A stretch of 40,808 nucleotides of DNA from assembly GCA_030263275.1 (NCBI GenBank), contig SZOR01000073.1:1-40808 (forward strand). The letters run 5' to 3'. Origin of the DNA: DSNY01 sp016861185. GTDB taxonomy: Bacteria; Pseudomonadota; Gammaproteobacteria; Burkholderiales; Burkholderiaceae_F. The first letter of the stretch is position 1, and every line of letters begins with the position of its first letter. The translations under genes were made by a program, and so were the position numbers. Below the pieces are notes generated by a model. The model ran no database searches and had not been told where the DNA came from. It saw only the letters and a list, made by a program, of their open reading frames with translations. Below are positions 1 through 7,788 of this stretch, in pieces.

Positions 1-2
1 AG

Positions 3-1211
3 CAGGATTTCCTCGTGCGGCTGCTCGTCGGCGAACTGCGGCAAGGTGCGCTCGAAGGCGTGATGATCGAGGCGATCGCCGCCGCCGCGGGCGTGGCGCT
101 CGCCGCCGTCCGGCGCGCGGCGATGTTCGCGGGCGATCTCGGCGCCGTCGCCCGCGCAGCGCTGACCGAAGGCGCGGCGGGGCTCGCGCGCTTTGCGATC
201 GAGCTGCAGCGGCCGGTGCAGCCGATGCTCGCGCAGCCGGCCGAGGACATCGCGGACGCGCTCGCGCGGCTCGGCACCGCGGCGCTCGAATGGAAGCTCG
301 ACGGCGCGCGCGTGCAGGTCCACAAGGCGGGCGACGACGTGCGCGTGTTCACGCGCAACCTGAACGAAGTCACGGCCGCGGTGCCGGAGATCGTCGAAGC
401 GGTGCGCGCGGCGCCCGCGCGCGAACTGATCCTCGACGGCGAAGCGATCGCGCTCGCCGCGGGCGGTGCGCCGCAGCCGTTCCAGGTCACGATGCGCCGC
501 TTCGGCCGCAAGCTCGACGTCGACGCGCTGCGCGCGGAGCTTCCGCTCGCGGCGTTCTTCTTCGACGTGCTCAGACGCGACGGCGACTCGCTCGTCGAGC
601 GGCCGGCGCGCGAGCGCTTTGCCGCGCTGGCGGAGGCGCTGCCGAGCGCGCTCGTCGTGCCGCGGCTCGTCACGAGCGATGCGTCCGCCGCGCAGGCGTT
701 CTACGCGGAAGCGCTCGCGCGCGGCCACGAGGGCGTGATGGCGAAGGCGCTCGACGCGCCGTACGAAGCCGGCAGCCGCGGTGCGGCCTGGCTCAAGGTC
801 AAGCGCGCGCACACGCTCGACCTCGTCGTGCTCGCCGCCGAATGGGGCCACGGCCGAAGACGCGGCTGGCTGTCGAACCTGCATCTCGGCGCGCGCGATC
901 CGGCCGCGAACTCGTTCGTGATGCTCGGCAAGACGTTCAAGGGACTGACCGACGAGTTGCTCGAGTGGCAGACGCGCGAGCTGCTCGCGCGCGAGATCGG
1001 CCGCGACGATTACACCGTGTACGTGCGGCCGGAGCTGGTCGTCGAGATCGCGTTCAACGACCTGCAGGCGAGCCCCCAGTATCCGGGCGGACTGGCGCTG
1101 CGCTTCGCGCGCGTCAAGGGCTATCGGCCCGACAAGCGCGCGGACGAGGCCGACACGATCGACGCGGTGCGCGCGATCTACGCGGCGCAAGCCGCCCGGG
1201 CGGCCGCATGA
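3..1211 (+). CDS. ATP-dependent DNA ligase, 5' end outside window
   Basis: This is the C-terminal part, about 400 residues, of an ATP-dependent DNA ligase of the monomeric archaeal/LigB-like type, which seals nicks through an enzyme-AMP intermediate. Counting from the GTG at 15, the adenylated lysine lies in EWKLDGARVQVH (K94). Further ligase motifs are FFFDVLRRDG (motif III), EGVMAKALDAPYEAG (motif IV) and AAWLKVKR (motif V), followed by an OB-fold tail. The frame is open to the window edge and the residues just before the GTG continue the conserved FLVRLLVGELRQG block, so the GTG is internal and the true start lies upstream. The TGA overlaps the ATG of the following broken methyltransferase gene (ATGA), which suggests they were once cotranscribed. 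Confidence 0.9.
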   Translation, partial: QDFLVRLLVGELRQGALEGVMIEAIAAAAGVALAAVRRAAMFAGDLGAVARAALTEGAAGLARFAIELQRPVQPMLAQPAEDIADALARLGTAALEWKLDGARVQVHKAGDDVRVFTRNLNEVTAAVPEIVEAVRAAPARELILDGEAIALAAGGAPQPFQVTMRRFGRKLDVDALRAELPLAAFFFDVLRRDGDSLVERPARERFAALAEALPSALVVPRLVTSDASAAQAFYAEALARGHEGVMAKALDAPYEAGSRGAAWLKVKRAHTLDLVVLAAEWGHGRRRGWLSNLHLGARDPAANSFVMLGKTFKGLTDELLEWQTRELLAREIGRDDYTVYVRPELVVEIAFNDLQASPQYPGGLALRFARVKGYRPDKRADEADTIDAVRAIYAAQAARAAA

Positions 1212-1288
1212 CCGATGCCGAGTGCACCGCATTCCTGCAATGGGCGCTGCCGCGGCTCGGCCGGCATCCCTATTCGCTGGCTATCTAT

Positions 1289-1693
1289 CTAACGAGTCGG
1301 AAGCAGTCGGGCGCCGATGACCTTGGCAGCACCCTTGTCGAACGTCCACAGCGGTTGTTCGCCGGCGGCGGTCGCCAGTGCGACGTGCAGGCAGTCGGCG
1401 AAGTCTGCCGAACCCTCGCGATACAACTGCAGCGCCACTTCCAAGGCACGTTCGGACTCGAAGGTCAGCTCCGCCGCCGAGAACAGGTTCGACAGGGCCT
1501 GAAGCACGTCGTCCTTTACGTATCCGAAGCTGGCGCGCAGCACCCACTCGAGTTCGAGGGTCACCGTCACCGGAATGAAGAGCGACTGACCCTCGGCGAC
1601 GCAACGGCCGATCAGGCGCTTGGCAGCGGCGAGCTGCCCGCTGTCGTCTTGCACGACATAACGGACCAGCACATTCGTGTCGAGCGCAGGCAT
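1289..1693 (-). CDS. vapC: VapC-like PIN-domain toxin ribonuclease
   Basis: The product has 134 residues, a normal length for a VapC toxin, a PIN-domain Mg-dependent ribonuclease that cleaves RNA when freed from its antitoxin. The acidic residues expected for the active site are D5 in MPALDTNVLVRY, E47 in the TLELEWVLR block, D97/D100 in SADFADCLHVALA and D119 in TFDKGAAK. It lies 7 bases downstream of the antitoxin gene on the same strand, the usual antitoxin-first order. The pair sits inside a broken cheR-like gene, so it probably arrived by insertion. The toxin looks intact. Its RNA target cannot be told from sequence. Confidence 0.87.
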   Translation of the reverse strand: MPALDTNVLVRYVVQDDSGQLAAAKRLIGRCVAEGQSLFIPVTVTLELEWVLRASFGYVKDDVLQALSNLFSAAELTFESERALEVALQLYREGSADFADCLHVALATAAGEQPLWTFDKGAAKVIGARLLPTR

Positions 1694-1700
1694 GCAGCCC

Positions 1701-1922
1701 TCAGCGCCACGGGTTCATCTTTTCAACACTTACCCGCTTGCCCTTCGGGGCTTTGAGCATGCCGGCCATGTGCAGGATGGACTTGGTCTTTGCCCTGACG
1801 ATGATCGTGCCGTCGGGCATCACCGACCAGACGAGGCGTGTGCCTGGCCCGGCGTGCACGAAAGCCCGGATATCGGCCGGGACGGTCGTCTGACCCTTCG
1901 AGGTGATGGTGGACTCTGCCAT
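1701..1922 (-). CDS. vapB: AbrB/SpoVT-type antitoxin (VapB-like)
   Basis: This 73-residue protein begins MAESTITSKGQTTVPADIR, the swapped-hairpin AbrB/MazE DNA-binding signature. The C-terminal part ending VEKMNPWR would wrap the toxin. Such antitoxins bind their partner and repress the shared promoter. The open frame extends upstream, but the ATG at 1922 is chosen because it starts directly at the domain and the upstream codons are antisense to the methyltransferase remnant. A TACAAT hexamer (minus strand, 1951-1946) about 25 bases upstream of the ATG could be a -10 box; no clear -35 was seen. It forms an operon with the PIN toxin. Confidence 0.85.
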   Translation of the reverse strand: MAESTITSKGQTTVPADIRAFVHAGPGTRLVWSVMPDGTIIVRAKTKSILHMAGMLKAPKGKRVSVEKMNPWR

Positions 1923-2454
1923 GGGAAGCCCTTGCGCAAACGCGAATTGTAAGGCGCCCGCTCGCCGCAGCACGGCTCGAAGCGCATCCGGAGGAATGGG
2001 CCAAACTCGACGCGCTGCTCGGCATCCCGATCTCGCGCTTCTGGCGCGACCGCGGCGTCTTCGAATCGATCGAGCGCGACGTGCTGCCAACGATCGCGGA
2101 CGCGGCGCGCGCGGCAGGGCGCACGACGCTCGATGCGTGGAGCGCCGGCTGCGCATCGGGCGAAGAGCCCTACACGCTCGCGATCCTGTGGCGCGAGCGG
2201 CTGCGGCGCGTCCACCCGCTGCTCCGACTGCGGATCGTCGCCACCGATCGCGACGCGCGGCTGCTCGACCGCGCGCGTCGGCTGCTACGGCGAAAGCGGC
2301 CTGAAGGCGCTGCCCGACGAGCTGCGCTGCGTTCGAGCGGCGCGACGCCCGCTGGTGCGTGCGCGCCGAATACCGCGCGGTCGAGTTCGTGCAGCAGGAT
2401 CTGCGCGAAGCGATGCCGGAAGGAACCGTTCGATCTCGTCCTCTGCCGCAACGT

Positions 2455-2901
2455 CATCTCGATCAGGCCCTCGCCCCTGAGCGCCACGGTCGCGAGCAGC
2501 GGTCGGCCGAGCGCAAGCAGGTTGTCCACGGCATTCACGAACTCCGCCGACAGGCATTCCATCTTGCCGATCTCGTCGATGACAAAGAGCGCGACCGCCG
2601 GGTCGGGCGCGAGCACGCGCCGCGCGACGTCGTCGATCGCCGCCACGTCGACGCCTTACCTGCCTACGCGCGGAGGTCCGAAGCGCACGTCCGCGATCAG
2701 GCGCCGTTCGCCGTCGAACGTGACGAGCCGGAAGCCCTGGCGCACGCCGCCGCTGCGAACTTCCTCGGTGTAGAAGCCGCGCAGCGGCGCGATCGACAGC
2801 CGCTCGCAGACGCGGCGCAACGCGGTCGTCTTGCCGATGCCGGGCGGTCCGGTGAGCAGCAACAGCGGATTCACTTGCGCTCCCCATCGAGCCGCGTGCA
2901 T
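2455..2901 (-). pseudogene. THEP1-type nucleoside-triphosphatase, nonsense codon and lost 3' end
   Basis: Reading leftward, the frame shows a P-loop (LLLTGPPGIGKTT), then GFYTEEVRSGGVRQGFRL and GPPRVGR. A TAA follows where the family has tyrosine in a GRYGVD-type motif. Reading past it in the same frame gives GVDVAAIDDVARRVL, the Walker B-like LFVIDEIGKMECLS and LLATVALRGEGLI, so one base change (TAC to TAA) explains the break. Family similarity stops near 2455-2465, where the DNA becomes antisense to the cheR remnant, so the last third or so is lost. Start is the ATG at 2901 overlapping the M28 peptidase stop (TGATG), or a GTG at 2874 preceded by GGGGAG. A GTG just past the stop (2646) could restart translation, but without the P-loop. 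Confidence 0.8.
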
Positions 2902-3779
2902 CACCCCGCCGTATCGCCGCCCGCGAGCACCCGCAGCGCGCCGGCCAGTCCCTCGACCACGCGCGCCATCCGCGCGTAGTCGAGCCGATCCGGCGTGTCG
3001 GTCGCGCGGTGGTAGTGGGGGTAGCGGTAGAAGGCGGTGTCGGTGACCATTACGGCGCGATAACCCTCGCGCCAGAACGAAAGCTGGTCGCTCCACGACA
3101 CGCCGGGGACGATCGCGGGGCTGGCGAGCGACTCGGCCCGGAAGTCGGACGCCGATCTGAACGCGCGAACGACTTCGCGCAGCGCGCGCCGCGAGCGCAG
3201 GTTCGACACGAAGCCGATGAAGTTGCCCGCCTTCGGATAAAAGAATCCGAGCAACGGCGGATAGCTCTGGCTGCCCGGCGCATCGCTGTAGCAGCCGAGC
3301 ATCTCGAGCGACAGCATCACGCGGATGTCGTCGCCGCGGGCGCGCGCGGCGCGCGCGTAGACGCGGCTGCCCATCTCGCCCCAGTAGAAAAACGGCGGCT
3401 CCTCGTTGACGAACGCGACCAGCTTCACCGTGCGCTCGCAACGCGTCTCGCGCAAAACGCGCGCGATCTCGATCAGCGCCGCCACGCCGCTCGCGTTGTC
3501 GTCGGCGCCGGGCGAACCGGGCACGGTGTCGTAATGCGCGCCGGCGAGCACGATTTCGCTTCCGCGCGGGCCGCCCGGCCGCGTCACTTCGAGGTTCGAC
3601 GACGCCACGCCTTCGGCGACGTACGTCTGCCGAGCGACGTCGTAGCCGATCGCTGCGAACTCGCCCGCGATGTACGCCTCGGCCGCGTGCAGCGCCTGCG
3701 GCCGCCCGACATGCCGTTCGCCGATGTCGCCGGCGAGCGCTTCGACGTGCCCTTTGAGGCGGGATTCGAGGTCCGGCAT
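2901..3779 (-). CDS. M28-family zinc peptidase
   Basis: The product has 292 residues and looks like a single-domain M28 aminopeptidase/glutaminyl cyclase-like metallopeptidase using two zinc ions. Visible metal and catalytic positions are H82 and D84 in AHYDTVPG, D93/D94 in GADDNASGVAAL, E126/E127 in FVNEEPPFF, an acidic residue in SLEMLGCYSD and the late histidine in YPHYHRATDTPDRLD. I see no signal peptide, so it is probably cytoplasmic. Its stop overlaps the start of the broken NTPase gene, indicating an operon. The substrate is unknown. Coding looks intact, unlike both genes to its left. Confidence 0.87.
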   Translation of the reverse strand: MPDLESRLKGHVEALAGDIGERHVGRPQALHAAEAYIAGEFAAIGYDVARQTYVAEGVASSNLEVTRPGGPRGSEIVLAGAHYDTVPGSPGADDNASGVAALIEIARVLRETRCERTVKLVAFVNEEPPFFYWGEMGSRVYARAARARGDDIRVMLSLEMLGCYSDAPGSQSYPPLLGFFYPKAGNFIGFVSNLRSRRALREVVRAFRSASDFRAESLASPAIVPGVSWSDQLSFWREGYRAVMVTDTAFYRYPHYHRATDTPDRLDYARMARVVEGLAGALRVLAGGDTAG

Positions 3780-4120
3780 CGTGTCTTCGGACGGTCACCG
3801 CCGCCATCGTTCGCGCGGCCTGCGAACGGCCCCGGCGAACCGGCGCCAAGCCTGCTGCCTGGCGAGGGGCGGGCTCATGCCAGTTTCGGCGTCTCGCTCA
3901 GGAAGCCGACGTAACGGTCGCAGGCCAAACGCGGTTGCGGGGGCGCCGATGAGAGTCGCTGTTCTGCAGGCAGGTCCATGTTTACGCCCGCTTTAATTGG
4001 CTGCGGCCTTATTAAAGAAGTTGGCGCTTTGCTTGAATAGGCGCGCCTCGAAACCGCAGCTCTCCGGGGGGCGACGACCAGGCATGCAGCCTCGCCACGC
4101 GCTTCGGCCATCCCGCGCGC
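3780..4120 (-). other. 341-bp stretch without an assignable gene
   Basis: Between the M28 peptidase and the cysteine hydrolase I recognise no gene. The only candidate is a short minus-strand frame, ATG at 3979 to stop at 3875 (34 codons), ending CDRYVGFLSETPKLA. It has no clear ribosome-binding site and I recognise no family. Bases about 3975-4035 are noticeably richer in A and T than the surroundings, which may mark a promoter for the peptidase operon or an old junction. The small frame could be the remnant of a lost gene. Confidence 0.3.
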
Positions 4121-4675
4121 TTACATCGCCTTGACGAACTTCAGCACCTCGCGAAAGCGCGGATCCGTGGCGTCGCCGGTCCACTCGTACAGCACGGTTT
4201 CGGTGCCGGCGAGCAGGCAGCCGGCCTGCGCCATCCGTTGCAGCGCGTGATGGCGGTCGTCGCGCCGCACGCCGCGCGAACCGACCGCGTCGGTGACGAT
4301 GCAGACGTCGAGGCCGATCGCGCGCAGGCCGAGCGCGGTCTGCAGCACGCACACGTGCGCTTCCATGCCGGTCATCACGATCGTGCGGCGGCCGGTGCGC
4401 TGGACGCGCGCGATGAATTCGGGGTGGCCGGCGGCGCCGAACGAGGTCTTGACGAAGATCTCGTCGGCCGCGAACTGCGCGCGCAGCGGCTCGATCACCG
4501 GGCCGATCTGGTGCGGGCAGTGCTCGGTCAGCAGCTTCGGCACGCCGAACAGCGCCGCCGCGGCGAGCAGCGTGTCGGTGCGCCGGATTACCGTCTCGTG
4601 ATCGGCGATGTGCGGCGCGAGCTTGCTCTGGATGTCGACGACCAGCAGCAGCGAGTTGTCGCGGGTGATCTGCAT
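4121..4675 (-). CDS. Isochorismatase-like cysteine hydrolase
   Basis: This 184-residue protein belongs to the isochorismatase-like hydrolase family, whose members hydrolyse vinyl ethers, carbamoyl or amide bonds using an Asp-Lys-Cys triad. The triad is present: D14 in LLVVDIQSKL, K76 in EIFVKTSFG and C109 in MTGMEAHVCVLQTALGL. Start at 4675 leaves 2 bases after the TAA of the upstream HpaB-like gene, so they are probably translated from one mRNA with the MFS transporter. Homologues with this short form are usually annotated only as hydrolases. The substrate is not predictable here, though the operon suggests catabolism of an imported small molecule. Confidence 0.87.
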   Translation of the reverse strand: MQITRDNSLLLVVDIQSKLAPHIADHETVIRRTDTLLAAAALFGVPKLLTEHCPHQIGPVIEPLRAQFAADEIFVKTSFGAAGHPEFIARVQRTGRRTIVMTGMEAHVCVLQTALGLRAIGLDVCIVTDAVGSRGVRRDDRHHALQRMAQAGCLLAGTETVLYEWTGDATDPRFREVLKFVKAM

Positions 4676-4677
4676 GA

Positions 4678-6273
4678 TTACTCGACCAATGGATTGGCCG
4701 GCGCTTCGCTGCGCGCCGCGCGCGCAGGCGAAGGCAGCGCGACGCTCTGCACCGCGGGCAGCTCGACCATCTGGCAGCCGGCCACACAGCAGCGCCCCGG
4801 CTGGCGGTTGCGCACGATCTTGCGCGTTGCGTCGGCGAGCACGCCACGGTCGAGCAGACGCTCGACGAGATCGACCTTGTTGCCGAGCGGATAGTTGCGC
4901 CAGATCTCCGTCTTCATCGCGTCGGGCGAGCCGCCGCCGTGCAGGCTGATCAGCGAATACCAGCCGCCCTGGTGCGAGGCGGTCAGGTCCTCGATGAAGC
5001 GCGCGACTTCGATGCGCCTTTCGTACGGGATGTCGCTGCGCGCGGCGAGCACGTCCGACAGCCGCCCCGCGGTCGCCGGGTTGTGGTCCTCGTCGGGGCC
5101 CGGCAGCGCCACGATCAGCCCGCCCGAAACCTGATGCGCGAGCCGGTGCATGTCGTAGATCTGCGTGGCGAGCAGCAGCTTGCCGATGTTCGCGAACACG
5201 GGCTCCGGCGCGACGTTGCCGGCGCGGCTCGCCTCGCCGTACACGGACGCCGCCACGCCGCACGCGTAGAAGCCTTCGACGATCTTGATCAGCTCGACCA
5301 TCGATTCGCGCACGCCGTGATGGCGGTCCAGATCGAGGCCGTTGGCTTCGATCATCAGCGCGCCCGCACCGATCAGCAGATCCCCGAAGCCCGCGCGCGC
5401 GCCGATGCAGGTGTGCCGGTGCTGGCTCGTGTAGTTGTAGAGCGTCGGCGCGACACCATCCCATTCGCCGGCGAGGAACACGCGCTCCCACGGCACCTCG
5501 ACGCGATCGAACAGGCACACGCCCGTGGTCTGCCCGTACTTGCCCGAGAACTTCGCCGCCGCCTCGCCGGGGCGTCCCGCGGGGCGCGCGACGATCGTCA
5601 ACCCCTTCGCGTCGACCGGCACTGCGCACGCGACCGCGAACGCGGCATCCGCTTCGGTCATCGCGCGGCCGGGCAGCACGAGCAACTCGTGCATGTACGG
5701 CGCGCCGGTGACGATCGCCTTCGTGCCCGAGATCACGATGCCGCGCGCATTGCGCTCGACGATATGCACGTAGGTGTCGGGATTCGGCTGCCGCGAAGGG
5801 CGCAGCGAGCGGTCGCCCTTCGCATCGGTCATCGCCGCGCCCAGCGTCAGGTCGTTCGCGTAGACGTGCGCGAGATAGTCCTTCAGGCGCGCGTGATAGC
5901 CGGTGCCGTGCTCGGCGTCCGTGACGTGGGTGCCGTGGTACAGCGCGTTCAGCGCATCGCCGCCGAGATAGCGCTGCGCGCAGCCCGTTTCCTGGCAGAC
6001 GATCCGCACCGCTTCGAGCTTGTTCAGCAGGTCGGCAGTCGAGTGCGTGAGCGCGATCATCCGGTTGACCGGCGCATCGAAGCCCTCGACTCGCGCCTGC
6101 ATCAGCGGCGCGAGGTCCGCGTTCAACGCCAGCTCGTAGGTCTTGGCGATCGCGGCCACGCCGGGCGTCAGCCGCGGATCGTCGGCGACGTTCCCCACGC
6201 GTTCGCCGTCGACGAAGACGGTCGGCTTCAGCCGGCGCAGCGATTCGCGGTAAGCCTCGGCGGACATCAGCAT
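4678..6273 (-). CDS. HpaB / 4-hydroxybutyryl-CoA dehydratase superfamily protein
   Basis: The 531-residue protein belongs to the flavin-binding 4-hydroxyphenylacetate 3-hydroxylase / 4-hydroxybutyryl-CoA dehydratase superfamily. It has an N-terminal helical part, the central beta region (GTKAIVTGAPYMHELLV) and a C-terminal four-helix part. By hand alignment, the dehydratase [4Fe-4S] ligands (C99, C103, H292, C299 in the clostridial enzyme) correspond here to C98, Y102, H285 and A292. Only one of three cysteines is kept, so a canonical cluster is unlikely and a flavin-only monooxygenase or a divergent enzyme is more plausible. A GGAGG box 5 bases before the ATG at 6273 supports this start. It lies 28 bases downstream of the MFS gene and 2 bases upstream of the cysteine hydrolase. 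The substrate is unknown. Confidence 0.82.
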   Translation of the reverse strand: MLMSAEAYRESLRRLKPTVFVDGERVGNVADDPRLTPGVAAIAKTYELALNADLAPLMQARVEGFDAPVNRMIALTHSTADLLNKLEAVRIVCQETGCAQRYLGGDALNALYHGTHVTDAEHGTGYHARLKDYLAHVYANDLTLGAAMTDAKGDRSLRPSRQPNPDTYVHIVERNARGIVISGTKAIVTGAPYMHELLVLPGRAMTEADAAFAVACAVPVDAKGLTIVARPAGRPGEAAAKFSGKYGQTTGVCLFDRVEVPWERVFLAGEWDGVAPTLYNYTSQHRHTCIGARAGFGDLLIGAGALMIEANGLDLDRHHGVRESMVELIKIVEGFYACGVAASVYGEASRAGNVAPEPVFANIGKLLLATQIYDMHRLAHQVSGGLIVALPGPDEDHNPATAGRLSDVLAARSDIPYERRIEVARFIEDLTASHQGGWYSLISLHGGGSPDAMKTEIWRNYPLGNKVDLVERLLDRGVLADATRKIVRNRQPGRCCVAGCQMVELPAVQSVALPSPARAARSEAPANPLVE

Positions 6274-6301
6274 GGCGGCCTCCGGTGGTGTCCCGCGGAC
6301 T

Positions 6302-7537
6302 CTACTCCCGCGGCCTGGCGCGGACGAAAAAGGTCATCACCGCGCCGAAGGCCGCGGCGCCGGCGAGCAGCGCGATGCCGCGGTCCCACGCGCCGGCCAA
6401 GTCGCCTGCCGCGCGGCCGCGGTCGAGCACCCAGCCGACCCAAGGCTGCAGGATGCCGGTGCCGAGGAAGATGCCGACGTTGACCACCGACGTCGCGATG
6501 CCGGAGTACGCGGGCGGGTTCGCTTCCTTCGCGATCGTCCACGACAGCGTGAAGCCGGGGATCAGCAGCCCCATCAGCAGGAACCACGCGAGCGTGGCCC
6601 ACTGCGGCCACTGCGCGTGAGCGAGCCACGGCAGCCACGACAGCGTGTACGCGAGAACGAAGACGCGCATCACGCCCTGCCGGCTTTTCAGCCGGTCCGA
6701 GATCATGCCGATCGCGACCGAGCCGATCGCCACGCCGAGCAGCAGCAGGCTCGCGTGCTGCGCGGCATCGACCCGCGACATGCCATGGGTCTGCTGCAGA
6801 TACGGCACCGCCCACAAGCCCGCGAACGCGAGGAAACTGCCGCCGACGCCGACGTTGACGAAGAACGCCGGCCAGGTTGCCGGATTCGCGGCCACGTGCG
6901 CCAGCGCGCGCATCCAGGGCAGCTTGGCGGTCGTCGCCGGTGCGGCGTGCACCGGCGGATAGCCCAGCTCCTCGGGGCGATCGCGCACGCGCAGCCAGGT
7001 CGCGATCGCGAGCAGCGCCGAAAGGATCGCGAGCGCGACGAACACCGTGCGCCACGACGCGAAGGTCACGATCCACGCGAGCGGCGCGCCCGCGGCGACC
7101 GCGCCGAGATTGCCGGCGAACATCGTGATGCCGGCGAGCGTGGCGAAGCGGTCGGCGGGGAACCACACCGCCGACACCTTCAGGATCGCGATGAACGCGA
7201 CCGACACGCCGATGCCGACCAGCGTGCGGCCGACCGCAGCGATCTCCCATGCCGGCGCGAGCGCGAACAGCAGCGAACCGGCCGCCGCGATCGCCGAACC
7301 CGTCGCGAGGATCCTGCGCGGACCGAGCGTGTCGGCGAGCACGCCGACCGGCACCTGCAGCAGCGTGTAGACGTAGAAGTACGTCGCGGCGAGCGTGCCC
7401 AGCACTGCGCCGCTGATCGAAAACGCCTGCGTCAGCTCGCCCGCGATCGCGGCCGGCGCGGTGCGATGGACGAACGACAACACGAAGCTCGCGAGCGCGA
7501 GACCGAAAACGATGCGGCGGGCTTGGACGAGGGTCAT
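6302..7537 (-). CDS. MFS transporter
   Basis: The 411-residue protein has the hydrophobic pattern of a 12-helix major facilitator. The signature loop between helices 2 and 3 reads VPVGVLADTLGPRRIL, and its counterpart in the second half is IGMISDRLKSRQGVM. The start at 7537 (MTLVQARRIVFGL) places the first membrane helix close to the N-terminus; the longer open frame upstream runs into a dispersed repeat and is unlikely to be translated. It is the first gene of an operon with the HpaB-like protein and the cysteine hydrolase, so it probably imports their substrate, an organic acid or aromatic compound by inference. Confidence 0.87.
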   Translation of the reverse strand: MTLVQARRIVFGLALASFVLSFVHRTAPAAIAGELTQAFSISGAVLGTLAATYFYVYTLLQVPVGVLADTLGPRRILATGSAIAAAGSLLFALAPAWEIAAVGRTLVGIGVSVAFIAILKVSAVWFPADRFATLAGITMFAGNLGAVAAGAPLAWIVTFASWRTVFVALAILSALLAIATWLRVRDRPEELGYPPVHAAPATTAKLPWMRALAHVAANPATWPAFFVNVGVGGSFLAFAGLWAVPYLQQTHGMSRVDAAQHASLLLLGVAIGSVAIGMISDRLKSRQGVMRVFVLAYTLSWLPWLAHAQWPQWATLAWFLLMGLLIPGFTLSWTIAKEANPPAYSGIATSVVNVGIFLGTGILQPWVGWVLDRGRAAGDLAGAWDRGIALLAGAAAFGAVMTFFVRARPRE

Positions 7538-7556
7538 TGCTTGTGGGAACGCTCTC

Positions 7557-7647
7557 CGTTCGCGCCGAGCTCGTCGAAGCACGAACGGCCAACTGTTTCA
7601 GCCAATCGGCGCCCATGAACGCCCTTCGACAGGCTCAGGGCGAACGG
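7557..7647. repeat. REP-like inverted repeat between MFS and hutU
   Basis: The arm at 7557-7580 and the arm at 7624-7647 (CTTCGACAGGCTCAGGGCGA and onward) are reverse complements at 20 of 24 positions, separated by 43 bases. The CTTCGACAGGCTCAG core is a dispersed palindromic sequence common in proteobacterial genomes. It lies in the 251-bp divergent region between the MFS operon and hutU, upstream of both starts, so it is not a terminator for either. Confidence 0.6.
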
Positions 7648-7788
7648 CGTCACTCGGGTTGGCCGCGATCCTACCGGCCAATCGCTCGGCGTTCGTTTCG
7701 CGCGCGCCACAGCCCGGATTCACTACACTGCCGCCACGCGCACGAAACCCACCGCGCGCGCGCAGGAACTTCCACGAGGAGGACCGCG

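Larger units (their letters stand above)
1208..2460 (+). pseudogene. CheR-type methyltransferase remnant, interrupted and frameshifted
   Basis: Pieces of one SAM-dependent CheR-family methyltransferase can be followed across this stretch. The N-terminus (MTDAECTAFLQWALPRLG) starts at 1208. After about 700 bases holding vapBC on the other strand, the protein resumes near 1965 with ARLEAHPEEWAKLDALLGIP, then ISRFWRDRGVFE and the SAM-binding WSAGCASGEEPYTLAI. It shifts frame near 2280 (CYGESGLKALPDELR), again near 2330 (FERRDARWCVRAEYR) and again near 2435 (EPFDLVLCRNV). It then stops matching the family and runs into the antisense of an NTPase gene. About 30 codons after the first fragment and the whole C-terminus are missing. 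No functional product is expected. Motif order and the frame changes are seen directly; the family assignment is from recognition. Confidence 0.82.

Noticed and set aside
1289..1922. The vapBC pair as part of a larger mobile element.
   Set aside because: No transposase, integrase or terminal inverted repeats are visible around it; only the pair and the broken host gene can be supported.
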